From Fundidesulfovibrio putealis DSM 16056 (lineage in GTDB: Bacteria > Desulfobacterota > Desulfovibrionia > Desulfovibrionales > Desulfovibrionaceae): a stretch of DNA of 64,000 nt. Both the position numbers and the translations under genes were made by a program. The notes below the pieces were generated by a model. It was not told the origin of the DNA. It saw only the letters and a list, made by a program, of their open reading frames with translations, and did not search any database. The stretch lies in contig NZ_KE386886.1 in assembly GCF_000429325.1 (NCBI RefSeq), forward strand, positions 189,626-253,625. Reading direction: 5' to 3'. This document shows positions 35,620 through 46,148 of this stretch, piece after piece; positions within the stretch are counted from its first letter, which is position 1, and each line of letters begins with the position of its first letter.

Positions 35620-36650
35620 TCGACCTCCTCAAGACTCTTGGCCTCTGGCTCGCCGAGGGAACGCCCGTGGCCGCCGCCACCATCGTGACCCACGAAGGCT
35701 CCACGCCGCGTTCTGCGGGCAGCAAGATGATCGTCAGACAGGGCGGCGCAATGCACGGCACTGTTGGCGGCGGGCTGGTGGAAGCCCACGTGCTGGAGGC
35801 CGCCGCGCGCCTGCTGGCTGACGACGCCGACCCCAAGGCCTGGGGCGTGATCGATTTCGACCTGACCGGCGAGCTGGCCGCCGGAGCGGACATGGTCTGC
35901 GGCGGCAAGCTGCGCGTGTTCCTGGAGCGCATCGAGCCGGGCGACCAGGGCGATCTTTACGCCGGGCTGCAAAAACGCCTGGAGCGCGGCGAACGCACCC
36001 TGCTGGCCGTGCCCATGGACGGCGGGCCGCGCACGCTGCTGCCCTTTCGCGGCCCCGCCGTAGGGGCTGCGCTGCCGGAGGCCCTCATGGAAAGCGCGCG
36101 GGCCGCAGGGCGGGACATCCGCGCCCCGGTGGTGTTTACGGCCCTGGAGCAGCGCTGGTTCCTGGAGCCCTGGTCCGGCCCCTCGCCGCTCTTCATCGCG
36201 GGCGCAGGCCATGTGTCGCGCCCCACTGCCCAGATGGCGGCCATGACCGGCTTCAAGGTGACCGTGATGGACGACCGCCCCGAATTCGCCAATTGGGAGC
36301 GCTTCCCCCACGCGCACGAGATCGCCACGGGCGACATGCGCTCCTGCCTGTCCGGCCTGGACATCGGCCCGGAAACGTCCATAGTCATCGTCACGCGCGG
36401 GCACGTGGACGACGCGGACGTGCTGGCCCAGTCGCTGCGCACCCAGGCAGGCTACATCGGCATGATCGGCAGCCGCCGCAAGCGCGACGCCGTGTACGCC
36501 AAGCTTAAGGGCCTGGGCTTCACGGACGCTGATTTCGCGCGCGTGCACTGCCCCATCGGGCTGGACATCGGGGCGGAGACCCCGGAGGAGATCGCCGTGA
36601 GCATCGTTGCGGAACTTATACAGGCCAGAGCCTCGCGGGAGGACACATAA
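35616..36650 (+). CDS. XdhC-family molybdenum hydroxylase maturation factor
   Basis: 344 residues, ATGA overlap with the ligase-like gene. It has an N-terminal XdhC domain (HEGSTPRSAGSKMIVR, GTVGGGLVEAHV, CGGKLRVFLE) and a C-terminal Rossmann domain (LFIAGAGHVSRPTAQMAA ... GYIGMIGSRRKRDAV ... GLDIGAETPEEIAVSI). XdhC proteins bind the molybdenum cofactor, help add the essential terminal sulfido ligand and deliver it to the apoenzyme. The obvious client here is Mop. Confidence 0.95.
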   Translation: MIDLLKTLGLWLAEGTPVAAATIVTHEGSTPRSAGSKMIVRQGGAMHGTVGGGLVEAHVLEAAARLLADDADPKAWGVIDFDLTGELAAGADMVCGGKLRVFLERIEPGDQGDLYAGLQKRLERGERTLLAVPMDGGPRTLLPFRGPAVGAALPEALMESARAAGRDIRAPVVFTALEQRWFLEPWSGPSPLFIAGAGHVSRPTAQMAAMTGFKVTVMDDRPEFANWERFPHAHEIATGDMRSCLSGLDIGPETSIVIVTRGHVDDADVLAQSLRTQAGYIGMIGSRRKRDAVYAKLKGLGFTDADFARVHCPIGLDIGAETPEEIAVSIVAELIQARASREDT

Positions 36651-36652
36651 CC

Positions 36653-37804
36653 GTGCGCATAGCCGCGCTGGTGCCCGCTGCGGGCTTTTCCTCGCGCATG
36701 GACGGCTTCAAGCCGCTCATGGCGCTACGTGACTCCACGGTGCTTGGCTGGGTGACGCGCACCCTGCGCAAGGCGGGCATCGAGGACATCCTGGTGGTGG
36801 CCGGACACAAGGCCCCCGAGGTGCTGGCCGAAACGGCCCGGCTGTCCATCAACTGCGTCATCAACCGCGAGTTCGAGCGCGGCATGTTCTCGTCCGTACT
36901 GGCGGGCATCGAGGCCCTGCCCCAGGGCATCGACGCCGTGCTGGTGCTGCCGGTGGACATCCCCCTGGTGCGCTCCCAGACCATCCGCGTGCTGGCCGAC
37001 CTCTTCGGCGACTATCCCATCCTCTACCCCACCTTTCGGGGCGAGCGCGGCCACCCGCCGTTCATCGCGGCCAGCTGCCTGCCCTTCATCTCGGCCTGGA
37101 GCGGCGAAAACGGCCTGCGCGGGGCTCTTCTGGAGCTGGAAAAGCGCATCGGCGCGGACGAACTGCCCGTGGCCGACCAGAACATCCTCTTCGACCTGGA
37201 CACCCCCCAGGACTACCGCGAAGCCCTGCGCCGCCTGCGCGTGCAGGGACGCCGCACCCCCGAGGAGGCCCGCGCCCTGCTGGACATCCACTGTGTGAAC
37301 GAGCGCGGTCTGGCCCACGCCGAGGCAGTGTCGCGCATCGCCGTGGCCCTGGCCACCGCCCTGAACGACGCCCTGGGCTGGCCCCTGGACGTGGAGCTGG
37401 TCCAGAGCGCGGCGCTTTTGCACGACATCGCCAAGAAGCGCAAGAATCACGAAGTTATGGGCGCGCGCCTGCTGGACTCCGCCGGGTTCACGGACGAGGC
37501 GCGCATCGTGGAGGCCCACCGCGACCTGAGCATCCCGGACACGGCCCGGATAACCGAGCGCGAGGTGGTCTATCTGGCGGACAAGCTGGTGTCCGGGGAC
37601 AGGGTGGTGAGCATCCGCAGGCGCTTCCAGGAGAAGCTCGAGCGCTTCGGCCGCGATCCCCAGGCCCGCGAGGCCATCACGGGACGCCGGGACCGGGCGC
37701 TGGCCATGATGGCGCGCGTGGAGCGCGAAGCGCGCCTGCCGGTCAGGACCATCCTGGAGCGGGCCGGACTGTATTATCCTGCGGAAGAGCCCGCCGGGCC
37801 GTGA
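36653..37804 (+). CDS. MocA-like nucleotidyltransferase fused to HD domain (DVU_1551-like)
   Basis: 383 residues from a GTG start 2 bp after the XdhC gene. Residues 1-195 are a MobA/MocA-type NTP transferase (ALVPAAGFSSRMDGFKPL, LVLPVDIPLV, HPPFI, DLDTPQDY). Residues about 215-365 form an HD domain (AEAVSRIAVAL ... SAALLHDIAKKRKNHEVMGARLL), expected to hydrolyse phosphoesters. MocA adds CMP to molybdopterin, giving the MCD cofactor used by Mop-type enzymes. The fused HD domain may edit or recycle a nucleotide intermediate (inference). Confidence 0.9.
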   Translation: MRIAALVPAAGFSSRMDGFKPLMALRDSTVLGWVTRTLRKAGIEDILVVAGHKAPEVLAETARLSINCVINREFERGMFSSVLAGIEALPQGIDAVLVLPVDIPLVRSQTIRVLADLFGDYPILYPTFRGERGHPPFIAASCLPFISAWSGENGLRGALLELEKRIGADELPVADQNILFDLDTPQDYREALRRLRVQGRRTPEEARALLDIHCVNERGLAHAEAVSRIAVALATALNDALGWPLDVELVQSAALLHDIAKKRKNHEVMGARLLDSAGFTDEARIVEAHRDLSIPDTARITEREVVYLADKLVSGDRVVSIRRRFQEKLERFGRDPQAREAITGRRDRALAMMARVEREARLPVRTILERAGLYYPAEEPAGP

Positions 37805-38430
37805 ACCTGACCGTCTACCTCCTGCGCCACGGCCAGACCATCCCAGAGACGCCCTGGCGTTTCCTGGGCCAGCGCGATGTACCGCTCTCCGACGCGGGGC
37901 GCGCCCAGGCCGCAGCATGGCGCGACGCGCTTTCGGGCGTGGACTTCGCCGGGGCTTGCTGCTCGGATCTTGCGCGCTGCCGGGACACGGCGGCCATCAT
38001 CCTGGAAGGCCGGGAACTCACGGCCACGCCAGTGGCCGAGCTTCGCGAGATATCACTGGGAGAGTGGGACGGCCTGAGCGTCGCGGACGTGAAGAGCCGC
38101 TACCCCGGCCTGTATGAGGAGCGCGGGGCGGATATCGCCGGGTTTCGGCCTCCCGGCGGCGAGAGCTTTGCCGATCTCTCAGGCCGGGCCTGGACCGCGC
38201 TGGGAACTATTCTGGCAACTGCCGAAACCGGGGACAATCCGGAGGCCAACCTGCTGGTGGTGGCCCACGCCGGGGTGAACCGGACCATCATGGCCCGCGT
38301 GCTGGGCATGCCCCTGGAGAACCTTTTCAGGCTGGACCAGGACCACGGCTGCCTGAACATCCTGCGCTTCGGCTCTAGCGAGCCGCGCCTCGTTCGCGCC
38401 AACCTCGCTCCTGGAACGCTTCCCGGTTAA
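37801..38430 (+). CDS. Histidine phosphatase family protein (phosphoglycerate-mutase fold)
   Basis: 209 residues from a GTG overlapping the previous stop by 4 nt. The catalytic motif is VYLLRHGQT near the N-terminus, followed by GQRDVPLSDAGRAQA, the conserved Glu in ISLGEWDG, and VVAHAGVNRTIM for the second His. It resembles alpha-ribazole phosphatase (CobC) and other small-molecule phosphatases. As the last gene of the mop unit it may remove phosphate from a cofactor precursor. A terminator follows directly. Confidence 0.9.
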   Translation: MNLTVYLLRHGQTIPETPWRFLGQRDVPLSDAGRAQAAAWRDALSGVDFAGACCSDLARCRDTAAIILEGRELTATPVAELREISLGEWDGLSVADVKSRYPGLYEERGADIAGFRPPGGESFADLSGRAWTALGTILATAETGDNPEANLLVVAHAGVNRTIMARVLGMPLENLFRLDQDHGCLNILRFGSSEPRLVRANLAPGTLPG

Positions 38431-38431
38431 G

Positions 38432-38460
38432 GGCGGCGGGCCATTGCCCGCCGCCTGTTT
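38432..38460 (+). terminator. Rho-independent terminator of the mop gene cluster
   Basis: Perfect 10-bp stem GGCGGCGGGC/GCCCGCCGCC with a CATT loop, then TGTTT. It starts 1 bp after the phosphatase stop codon. Confidence 0.85.
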
Positions 38461-38632
38461 CCTGATTCACTCAAGTCGCGTTGTGTCGCGCCCTCCCGGC
38501 TTCCCCACGCACTGCGTCGGTTCAGCCAAAGAGAACCATTGGGTTTATCGTTCGTAAAACATGAGTCTTCTGCAAAACTCCCCGGCCAGCCGCTACGAAT
38601 GCACTCTCTGCACGTAAGGGCATCACCCTACT

Positions 38633-38671
38633 GGGGATTCCAAAGGGCGCAGCCCGTTGGCCGCCGGAGGC
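38633..38671 (-). repeat. Dispersed intergenic repeat, copy 3 (inverted)
   Basis: On the minus strand: GCCTCCGGCGGCCAACGGGC then TGCGCCCTTTGGAATCCCC, the same core as the copies at 6595 and 6714 in opposite orientation. It lies in the 299-bp gap between the convergent mop and tartrate units, where no gene is visible. The stem could terminate tartrate transcription. Confidence 0.6.
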
Positions 38672-38729
38672 TTCTCCCACTGCAAGTGACCTCAAAACCT
38701 TACATCTTCTCAAACTCTTCACAGTCGTG

Positions 38730-39812
38730 TTACTGGTCTGCTGCCAGCTCCCTCAGCTTCTCGATCAGGGCGTCGGCCACCTGGGTGGTGGTGGCCGTGC
38801 CGCCAAGGTCGGGCGTCAGTCTTTTCCCCTCGGCGGTGACAGCGCTAATGGCTTTCTCGATCAGGGCCCCGGCGCGCTTCTCGCCCAGGAAATCCAGCAT
38901 CATGGCGCCGCTCCAGGCCATGGCGATGGGGTTGGCGATGCCCTTGCCGTAGATGTCCGGGGCCGAGCCGTGCACCGGCTCGAACATGGACGGATAGCGG
39001 CGCTCGGGGTCGATGTTGCCGCTGGCCGACAACCCCAGGCTGCCGGTGATGGCCCCGCCGATGTCGGTGAGGATGTCGCCGAAGAGGTTTGAGGCCACCA
39101 CCACGTCCAGCGATTCGGGCTTCAGCACGAAACGCGCGGCCATGGCGTCCACCAGCACCCGCTCGGTTTTCACGTCCGGGTATTCCGTGGCCACCTCGTC
39201 GAAGATCTGGTCCCAGAAGGTCAACGTGTGCTTCTGGGCGTTGGACTTGGTGGCGTGGGACAGGAGCTTGCGGGGACGCGAGCGGGCCAGCTCGAAGGCG
39301 TAGCGGATCACGCGCTCCACGCCAGCGCGGGTGAACACGGAGGTCTCCACGGCAAGCTCCATGGGCTGTCCGGGGTGCATGCGCCCGCCAGCGCCCGCAT
39401 ACTCGCCCTCGGTGTTCTCGCGCACCGTGATGAAATTGATGTCTCCGGGCTTCTTGCCGGCAAGCGGCGTGGGCACGCCGGGCAGCAGGGTGGTGGGGCG
39501 CAGGCAGATGTACTGGTCGAAGCCCAGGCGGATTTTTATCAGGAGCCCGTGCAGGGACACGTCGTCCGGCACGAGTTCCGGGTAGCCCACCGCGCCGAAG
39601 TAGATGGCGTCGAAGGGCCGCAGGATCTCCAGGCCGTTCTCGGGCATCATTTCGTTGTACTCGGTGTAGTATTCGCATCCCCAGGGGAAGTACTCGTAGG
39701 CCAGCTTGAAGCCGCAGGCCTCGGCGGCGGCGTTCAGCACGCGCACGCCCTCGGGAGCCAGCTCCTTGCCGATGCCGTCGCCGGGAATCACCGCGATATT
39801 GTACTGTTTCAC
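38730..39812 (-). CDS. Tartrate dehydrogenase / D-malate dehydrogenase family oxidoreductase
   Basis: 360 residues from a GTG at 39810-39812 with AAGGAG 7-8 bp upstream. It belongs to the isocitrate/isopropylmalate dehydrogenase superfamily: IAVIPGDGIGKELAPEG, GAVGYPELVPDDVSLHGLL, ICLRPTTLLPG, VRENTEGEYAG, and EPVHGSAPDIYGKG. Length and motifs fit the tartrate dehydrogenase/DmlA branch rather than leucine biosynthesis. It decarboxylates D-malate or oxidises tartrate using NAD+ and a divalent metal. Last gene of the tartrate operon; it may widen substrate range to other tartrate or malate stereoisomers. Confidence 0.88.
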   Translation of the reverse strand: MKQYNIAVIPGDGIGKELAPEGVRVLNAAAEACGFKLAYEYFPWGCEYYTEYNEMMPENGLEILRPFDAIYFGAVGYPELVPDDVSLHGLLIKIRLGFDQYICLRPTTLLPGVPTPLAGKKPGDINFITVRENTEGEYAGAGGRMHPGQPMELAVETSVFTRAGVERVIRYAFELARSRPRKLLSHATKSNAQKHTLTFWDQIFDEVATEYPDVKTERVLVDAMAARFVLKPESLDVVVASNLFGDILTDIGGAITGSLGLSASGNIDPERRYPSMFEPVHGSAPDIYGKGIANPIAMAWSGAMMLDFLGEKRAGALIEKAISAVTAEGKRLTPDLGGTATTTQVADALIEKLRELAADQ

Positions 39813-39897
39813 GTCGTCTCTCCTTGCCGGATCGCCCGATCCGGCTTTCGTCGCCATGCGCGGACGCAGGCGCGGTTGCCGGTCCCGGAAGCCCGGA

Positions 39898-40503
39898 CTA
39901 TTTTATGAACCGCACCTGGCGGCTGATTTCTTCGATGATGGGGCCTTTCTTCGCATTGAACCCGGCCTTGTTGGCCTCGAACAGGTTGTTGCCCTGGGCG
40001 TCGATGGAGATGATCAGCGGGCCGAACTCCTTGACGCGAGACACCCACAAGGCCTCGGGCATGCCCAGGTCCAGCCACTCCACCCGCTCGATCTCCTCCA
40101 CTTCCACGGCGGCCAGCACGGCGCAGCCGCCGGGAAACACGGCGTGCACGGCCTTGTGCTTCTTGCAGGCCTCGGCGGTGTCCGCGCCCATGCCGCCCTT
40201 GCCGATGATGAGCTTCACCCCGGTCTGCTCGATGAAGTCCTTCTCGAAGCGTTCCATGCGCATGCTGGTGGTGGGGCCGATGGAGATCATCTTCCAGCCG
40301 TCGCCGTCCTTGGCCACGATAGGCCCGGCGTGGAAGATGGCCAGGCCATGCAAGTCCACGGGGAGCTCGCGCCCAAGCTCGATGAGCCTGCGGTGGCCCA
40401 CGTCGCGGCAGGTGACCAGCAGGCCGTCCAGGTACACCACGTCTCCCGCTTTCAGCGACTCGATGTCCTCGTTGGAAATGGGTGTGGTCAGGACCTTTTT
40501 CAC
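39898..40503 (-). CDS. ttdB: L(+)-tartrate dehydratase beta subunit
   Basis: 201 residues, the same length as E. coli TtdB and close to it: [10 protein letters not shown] at the start, [47 protein letters not shown] and [12 protein letters not shown]. It forms, with TtdA, the oxygen-sensitive [4Fe-4S] enzyme converting L-tartrate to oxaloacetate. The ATGA overlap with ttdA ensures coupled synthesis. A class I fumarase beta subunit is the main alternative, but the match to TtdB is stronger. Confidence 0.9.
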   Translation of the reverse strand: MKKVLTTPISNEDIESLKAGDVVYLDGLLVTCRDVGHRRLIELGRELPVDLHGLAIFHAGPIVAKDGDGWKMISIGPTTSMRMERFEKDFIEQTGVKLIIGKGGMGADTAEACKKHKAVHAVFPGGCAVLAAVEVEEIERVEWLDLGMPEALWVSRVKEFGPLIISIDAQGNNLFEANKAGFNAKKGPIIEEISRQVRFIK

Positions 40504-41396
40504 AGCACGGCCTCCTTGTGCGACAGAATTTCGTAAGACAGGTCCGGGGCGATGCGGATGGTCCCGCGCCGGTGAGCCCAGCAGCCCACGGACACGCCCA
40601 CGCCGATGGTGGAGGGGTGCCTGGCCGAGGATTCTATGTGCACGCCGAGCACCGTGGAGTTTCCGGACAGGCCCTGGGGGCCGAGCCCCACTTCATTCAG
40701 GCCCTTTTCCAGCAGGAGCTCCATCTCGGCGGCCTGGGGATTGGGATGGCGCGTGCCGATGGGGCGCAGGATGGCCTTCTTGGAGAGCATGGCCGCCGTC
40801 TCAACCGAAGTTGACACGCCGACGCCAACCAGCAGCGGAGGACAGGCGTTCACGCCGTAGGAGGTGATGACGTCGAACACGAACTGCACGATGCCCTCGT
40901 ACCCTGCCGCAGGCATGAGCACCTTGGCCGCGCCGGGCAGGCTGCACCCGCCGCCAGCCATGTACACCTCGATGGTCGCGCCGTCGCCCGGCACGATGTC
41001 CCACTCGATCCAGGGCACGCGGGTGCCGGTGTTGTCGCCGGTGTTCTTCTCCACGAAGGTCTCCACCGCGTTGTGGCGAAGCGGCGCTTCGCGGGTGGCT
41101 TCGCGCACCGCGTCGCCCAGGATCTCGCGCAATTCGCCCAGCAGCGGGAACGAGGCTCCCGCCGTGATGAAGTACTGGATCACGCCTGTGTCCTGGCAGC
41201 AGGGGCGGTCCAGCCGGTCGGCGGCTTCGAGGTTCTCGAACATGGAGTCGTATACAACCCGCGACAGCGGACTTTGCTCGCCTTCCCGGAGCTGGGCCAG
41301 CTTGTCCAGCACGTCCTGGGGAAGCCGCTTCCCCACGTAGCCGGTGAATCTGGCCATGATGTCCGTCAGGGACCGTTGGGCCTCGCGCTTGTCCAT
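40500..41396 (-). CDS. ttdA: L(+)-tartrate dehydratase alpha subunit
   Basis: 298 residues from the ATG at 41394-41396 (AGGAG 7 bp upstream). It resembles E. coli TtdA closely: [73 protein letters not shown], and [17 protein letters not shown] with GCWAHRRGT. Conserved cysteines for the [4Fe-4S] cluster are present. It carries the catalytic iron-sulfur centre of the tartrate dehydratase. Confidence 0.92.
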   Translation of the reverse strand: MDKREAQRSLTDIMARFTGYVGKRLPQDVLDKLAQLREGEQSPLSRVVYDSMFENLEAADRLDRPCCQDTGVIQYFITAGASFPLLGELREILGDAVREATREAPLRHNAVETFVEKNTGDNTGTRVPWIEWDIVPGDGATIEVYMAGGGCSLPGAAKVLMPAAGYEGIVQFVFDVITSYGVNACPPLLVGVGVSTSVETAAMLSKKAILRPIGTRHPNPQAAEMELLLEKGLNEVGLGPQGLSGNSTVLGVHIESSARHPSTIGVGVSVGCWAHRRGTIRIAPDLSYEILSHKEAVL

Positions 41397-41454
41397 TCGC
41401 AAGCTCCTTCTTTCGTCTCTCTTGTAGTGTTCGTAAACTGCGTGAGGGATACGC

Positions 41455-42384
41455 TCAGCAGGCCTCGCCGATGAGGGCCAGCTGGGTCTTTATCTTCTCG
41501 GCGCTTTTCACCAGGGCCTGGCGCTCCTGGTCCGTGAGCTCGATCTCCCGGACCTCCTCCACGCCGTTGGCTCCCAGCTTCACCGGGACGCCCACGAACG
41601 CGCCGGTTATGCCGTATTCGCCGTTCAGGTAGGCGGCGCAGGGCAGTATCTTCTTCTTGTCCATGACCACTGCGGCCACCATCTGGATCACCGCCGAGGC
41701 CGGGGCGTAAAACGCGCTGGTCTGCATCAGGCGGATGATCTCCGCTCCGCCGTCGCGCGTGCGCGCGATGAGCTCGTCCAGCTTCTCCTGCGGCATGAGC
41801 TCCGTCACCGGCACGCCCGCCACCGTGGAGTAGCGCGGCACGGGGATCATGTCCTCGCCGTGCTCGCCCAGCACCATGGCCTGCACGTTCTCCACCGAGA
41901 CATTCAGCTCCTTGGAGATGAAGTACTGGAAGCGGCAGGCGTCCAGGATTCCCGCCATGCCCGTGACGCGCGTGCGCGGGATCTGCCCCGCGCGCATGGC
42001 CACGTGGCACATGACGTTCAGCGGATTGCTGACGATGATGTAGAAGGCGTAGGGGCTGTACTGGGCGGCGCGGCTCACGCAGTCGCGCACGATGTCCGCG
42101 TTGATCTTCAGGAGATCGTCGCGGGTCATGCCTTCCTTGCGCCGGGCTCCTGCCGTGATGATCACGATTTCCGAGTTGCGCGACTGCTCCAGGTCGTCGC
42201 CGGAGACGCACACCGGCTCCAGGAGGTCCACCGGGCTCGCCTCCAGGATGTCCAGGGCGATGCCCTCGGACTTGCCGGGGTTTCGGTCCACCAGCACGAC
42301 CTTCTTGCAGAGCTTTCGCTCGATGAGCCTGCGGGTGACCGCGCCACCGACGTTGCCTGCCCCGAAAACGGTGATCTTGCTCAT
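41455..42384 (-). CDS. mdh: Malate dehydrogenase
   Basis: 309 residues of the LDH/MDH superfamily: [14 protein letters not shown] (NAD-binding), [40 protein letters not shown], catalytic region [10 protein letters not shown]. It would reduce oxaloacetate, the product of the tartrate dehydratase, to malate. The position between the transporter and ttdA, all minus strand, supports that role. A related hydroxyacid dehydrogenase activity cannot be excluded from sequence alone. Confidence 0.9.
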   Translation of the reverse strand: MSKITVFGAGNVGGAVTRRLIERKLCKKVVLVDRNPGKSEGIALDILEASPVDLLEPVCVSGDDLEQSRNSEIVIITAGARRKEGMTRDDLLKINADIVRDCVSRAAQYSPYAFYIIVSNPLNVMCHVAMRAGQIPRTRVTGMAGILDACRFQYFISKELNVSVENVQAMVLGEHGEDMIPVPRYSTVAGVPVTELMPQEKLDELIARTRDGGAEIIRLMQTSAFYAPASAVIQMVAAVVMDKKKILPCAAYLNGEYGITGAFVGVPVKLGANGVEEVREIELTDQERQALVKSAEKIKTQLALIGEAC

Positions 42385-42520
42385 GTCTGTATCCTCACTG
42401 TGAGTGCACGTTCAAACGTGGACGCCTTTTCCGGAAAACCATGAATAGTGAATTCAGCACCATTTGCCATGGTTTTCTTCGTGCACCGGACTCGATCCCG
42501 CTGTGCATTCCCAACACGCG

Positions 42521-43957
42521 TTACTTGGGCGTGATCATCATGAGGTACGGGAAATCCACGCCAACCAGCAGGCCTATGAAGATAACCCCGAAGATGAAGC
42601 CCAGGGTCCAGAACTCCTTGCGAGTTATGTAGCCGCATCCGTAGTACACCGGGCTCGGGCCGGTGGCGTAGGGGGTCAGGATGCCCATGAGGCCAAGCGT
42701 CGCGCAGATCAGGATGGAGAAGGGCTTCATGGGGATGCCGGGGATGCTCATGGCCGTGGCCAGGAACACGGGCAAAAGCGCCGTGGTGTGGGCGGTCAGG
42801 CTCGCGAACATGTAATGGATGAAGAAGAACAGCAGAATCAGCGCGATCATGACCGTGGTCACCGAGAACCCGGACATGGCCCCGGCGGCCAGCGCCGCGA
42901 ACCACTTCAGGAAGCCAACCTTGCCCAGGCCGTCGGCCAGGGCCACCAGGGTGGCGAACCAGCACAGCACGTTCCAGGCGGTCTTGTGGCTGGTGATGTC
43001 CTCCCAGGTGACCACCTTGGTCAGAATCATCAGCGACAGGGCCATGAGCGCCACGATGGTGGCGTCGAACATCTTGTTGCCGAAGATCCACAACACCAGG
43101 GCGAACACGGCAAGCCCGGCCATGGTGAGCTCCTTGGCCGTGATGGAGCCCATCTTGGCAAGCTCGGCGGCCGCCCACTTGGGCGCGTCCTCGCTGCGTT
43201 TGATCTCGGGCGGATAGATCACGTAGACCAGATACGGCAAGGCCACGAACATGATGATGCAGGCCGGGGCCAGGGACACGAACCACTCGTTCCAGCCGAT
43301 GGTCAGCTTGGTGGTCTTCTCCAGGAGCGACAGGGCCAGCAGGTTCGGGGCCAGGGCCGTCAGGAACATGGTGCTGGTGACGCAGGTGGTGGCCAGCGCG
43401 GTCCACATCAGGTAGCCGCCGATCTTGCGAGCGCCGCTCTCGGGCGTGGAGCCGTACAGGGGCGGGATGTTCTTGATGATGGGGAAGATCACGCCGCCGC
43501 TGCGCGCGGTGTTGGACGGCGTGAACGGGGCCAGGGCCAGATCCGCCAGGGCCACCGCGTAGCCCAGGCCCAGGGTGCTCTTGCCGAGCTTTTTGATGAG
43601 CACCAGGGAGATGCGCTTGCCGAGCCCGGTCTTCTCGTAGCCCATGGCGAACATGAAGGCCACGAAGATGAGCCAGACCGTCCCGTTGGAGAAGCCGGAC
43701 AGCGCCCAGCGCACAGCGTCCGCCGTGGTGGGGGCCTTGTCGGCCACTGCGGGCACCAGGTTCAGCGCCGCCGCAAGCGTGACGCCCATGAGCCCGGCTG
43801 CCGCAGCGGGGATGGGCTCCAGCACCAGCGCGGCGATCACGGCCGTGAACAGCGCGAAGTACTGCCAGGCGTAGGGTTGCAGCCCCTGAGGCGTTGGAAT
43901 GAGCCAGATTCCGATTCCGATGGCCAGCGGCACGATGGCCTTCCAGTCGAGTTTCAT
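42521..43957 (-). CDS. ttdT: DASS-family dicarboxylate/tartrate transporter, TtdT-like
   Basis: 478 residues from the ATG at 43955-43957 with AAAGGAG upstream. About 12 hydrophobic segments; family motifs include LSGFSNGTVWLIFVAFMFAMGYEKTGLG, LAPFTPSNTARSGGVIFPII and SILICATLGLMGILTPYATGPSPVYYG. It is close to E. coli TtdT (a tartrate:succinate antiporter), including those signatures. First gene of the tartrate operon, downstream of a sigma54-type promoter. Substrate is inferred from neighbours. Confidence 0.88.
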   Translation of the reverse strand: MKLDWKAIVPLAIGIGIWLIPTPQGLQPYAWQYFALFTAVIAALVLEPIPAAAAGLMGVTLAAALNLVPAVADKAPTTADAVRWALSGFSNGTVWLIFVAFMFAMGYEKTGLGKRISLVLIKKLGKSTLGLGYAVALADLALAPFTPSNTARSGGVIFPIIKNIPPLYGSTPESGARKIGGYLMWTALATTCVTSTMFLTALAPNLLALSLLEKTTKLTIGWNEWFVSLAPACIIMFVALPYLVYVIYPPEIKRSEDAPKWAAAELAKMGSITAKELTMAGLAVFALVLWIFGNKMFDATIVALMALSLMILTKVVTWEDITSHKTAWNVLCWFATLVALADGLGKVGFLKWFAALAAGAMSGFSVTTVMIALILLFFFIHYMFASLTAHTTALLPVFLATAMSIPGIPMKPFSILICATLGLMGILTPYATGPSPVYYGCGYITRKEFWTLGFIFGVIFIGLLVGVDFPYLMMITPK

Positions 43958-44037
43958 TCGCTGCTCCTTTGCGGTTGGCTCCCCGGCGCTTCCCGCCGGA
44001 GAAGTGTCCACCACTCCCCGTCCGTCCTCCCTGAGCT

Positions 44038-44056
44038 GAGCAGAAATCGTTCCAAA
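44038..44056 (-). promoter_or_regulatory. Candidate sigma54 (-24/-12) promoter of the tartrate operon
   Basis: On the minus strand: TTTGGAACGATTTCTGCTC. The GG (44053-44052) and GC (44041-44040) are separated by exactly 10 bp. -24 TGGAACG and -12 CTGC each differ by one base from TGGCACG and TTGC. Predicted start is near 44028, 70 nt before ttdT. The divergent gene encodes a sigma54 activator. Confidence 0.65.
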
Positions 44057-44078
44057 TATAACTTACCAATATTACAGT

Positions 44079-44141
44079 ATGTTGCACTATGATGTTGCAC
44101 GCTTGAAACAAGTATGATTCATTATGTTTCATCACGTTTCA
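44079..44141. promoter_or_regulatory. Probable activator-binding region of the tartrate regulator
   Basis: Contains a direct repeat ATGTTGCAC (44079-44087 and 44092-44100, 13 bp apart), followed by TGAAAC (44104-44109) and two GTTTCA elements (44126-44131 and 44136-44141) in inverted orientation to it. The region lies about 55-110 bp upstream of the predicted transcription start of the tartrate operon, as expected for enhancer sites of a PrpR-type protein. Confidence 0.55.
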
Positions 44142-44163
44142 GACTGTCGCACGCGAGGCCCTC

Positions 44164-46092
<1,929 letters not shown>

Positions 46093-46112
46093 GCGGTGAA
46101 TTGGAAGGAAGA

Positions 46113-46134
46113 GGGGCGGTCAGGCGACCGCCCC
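46113..46134. terminator. Bidirectional hairpin between convergent genes
   Basis: Perfect 9-bp stem GGGGCGGTC/GACCGCCCC with an AGGC loop, 20 bp after the PrpR-type gene and 14 bp beyond the end of the minus-strand IscA-like gene. There is no clear U-tract on either strand. Confidence 0.6.
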
Positions 46135-46148
46135 ACTCAGGAAAGCCG

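Noticed and set aside
39898..41396. Class I fumarase instead of tartrate dehydratase
   Set aside because: Subunit lengths, specific motifs and the TtdT-like transporter beside them fit TtdAB better, although fumarase activity cannot be excluded.
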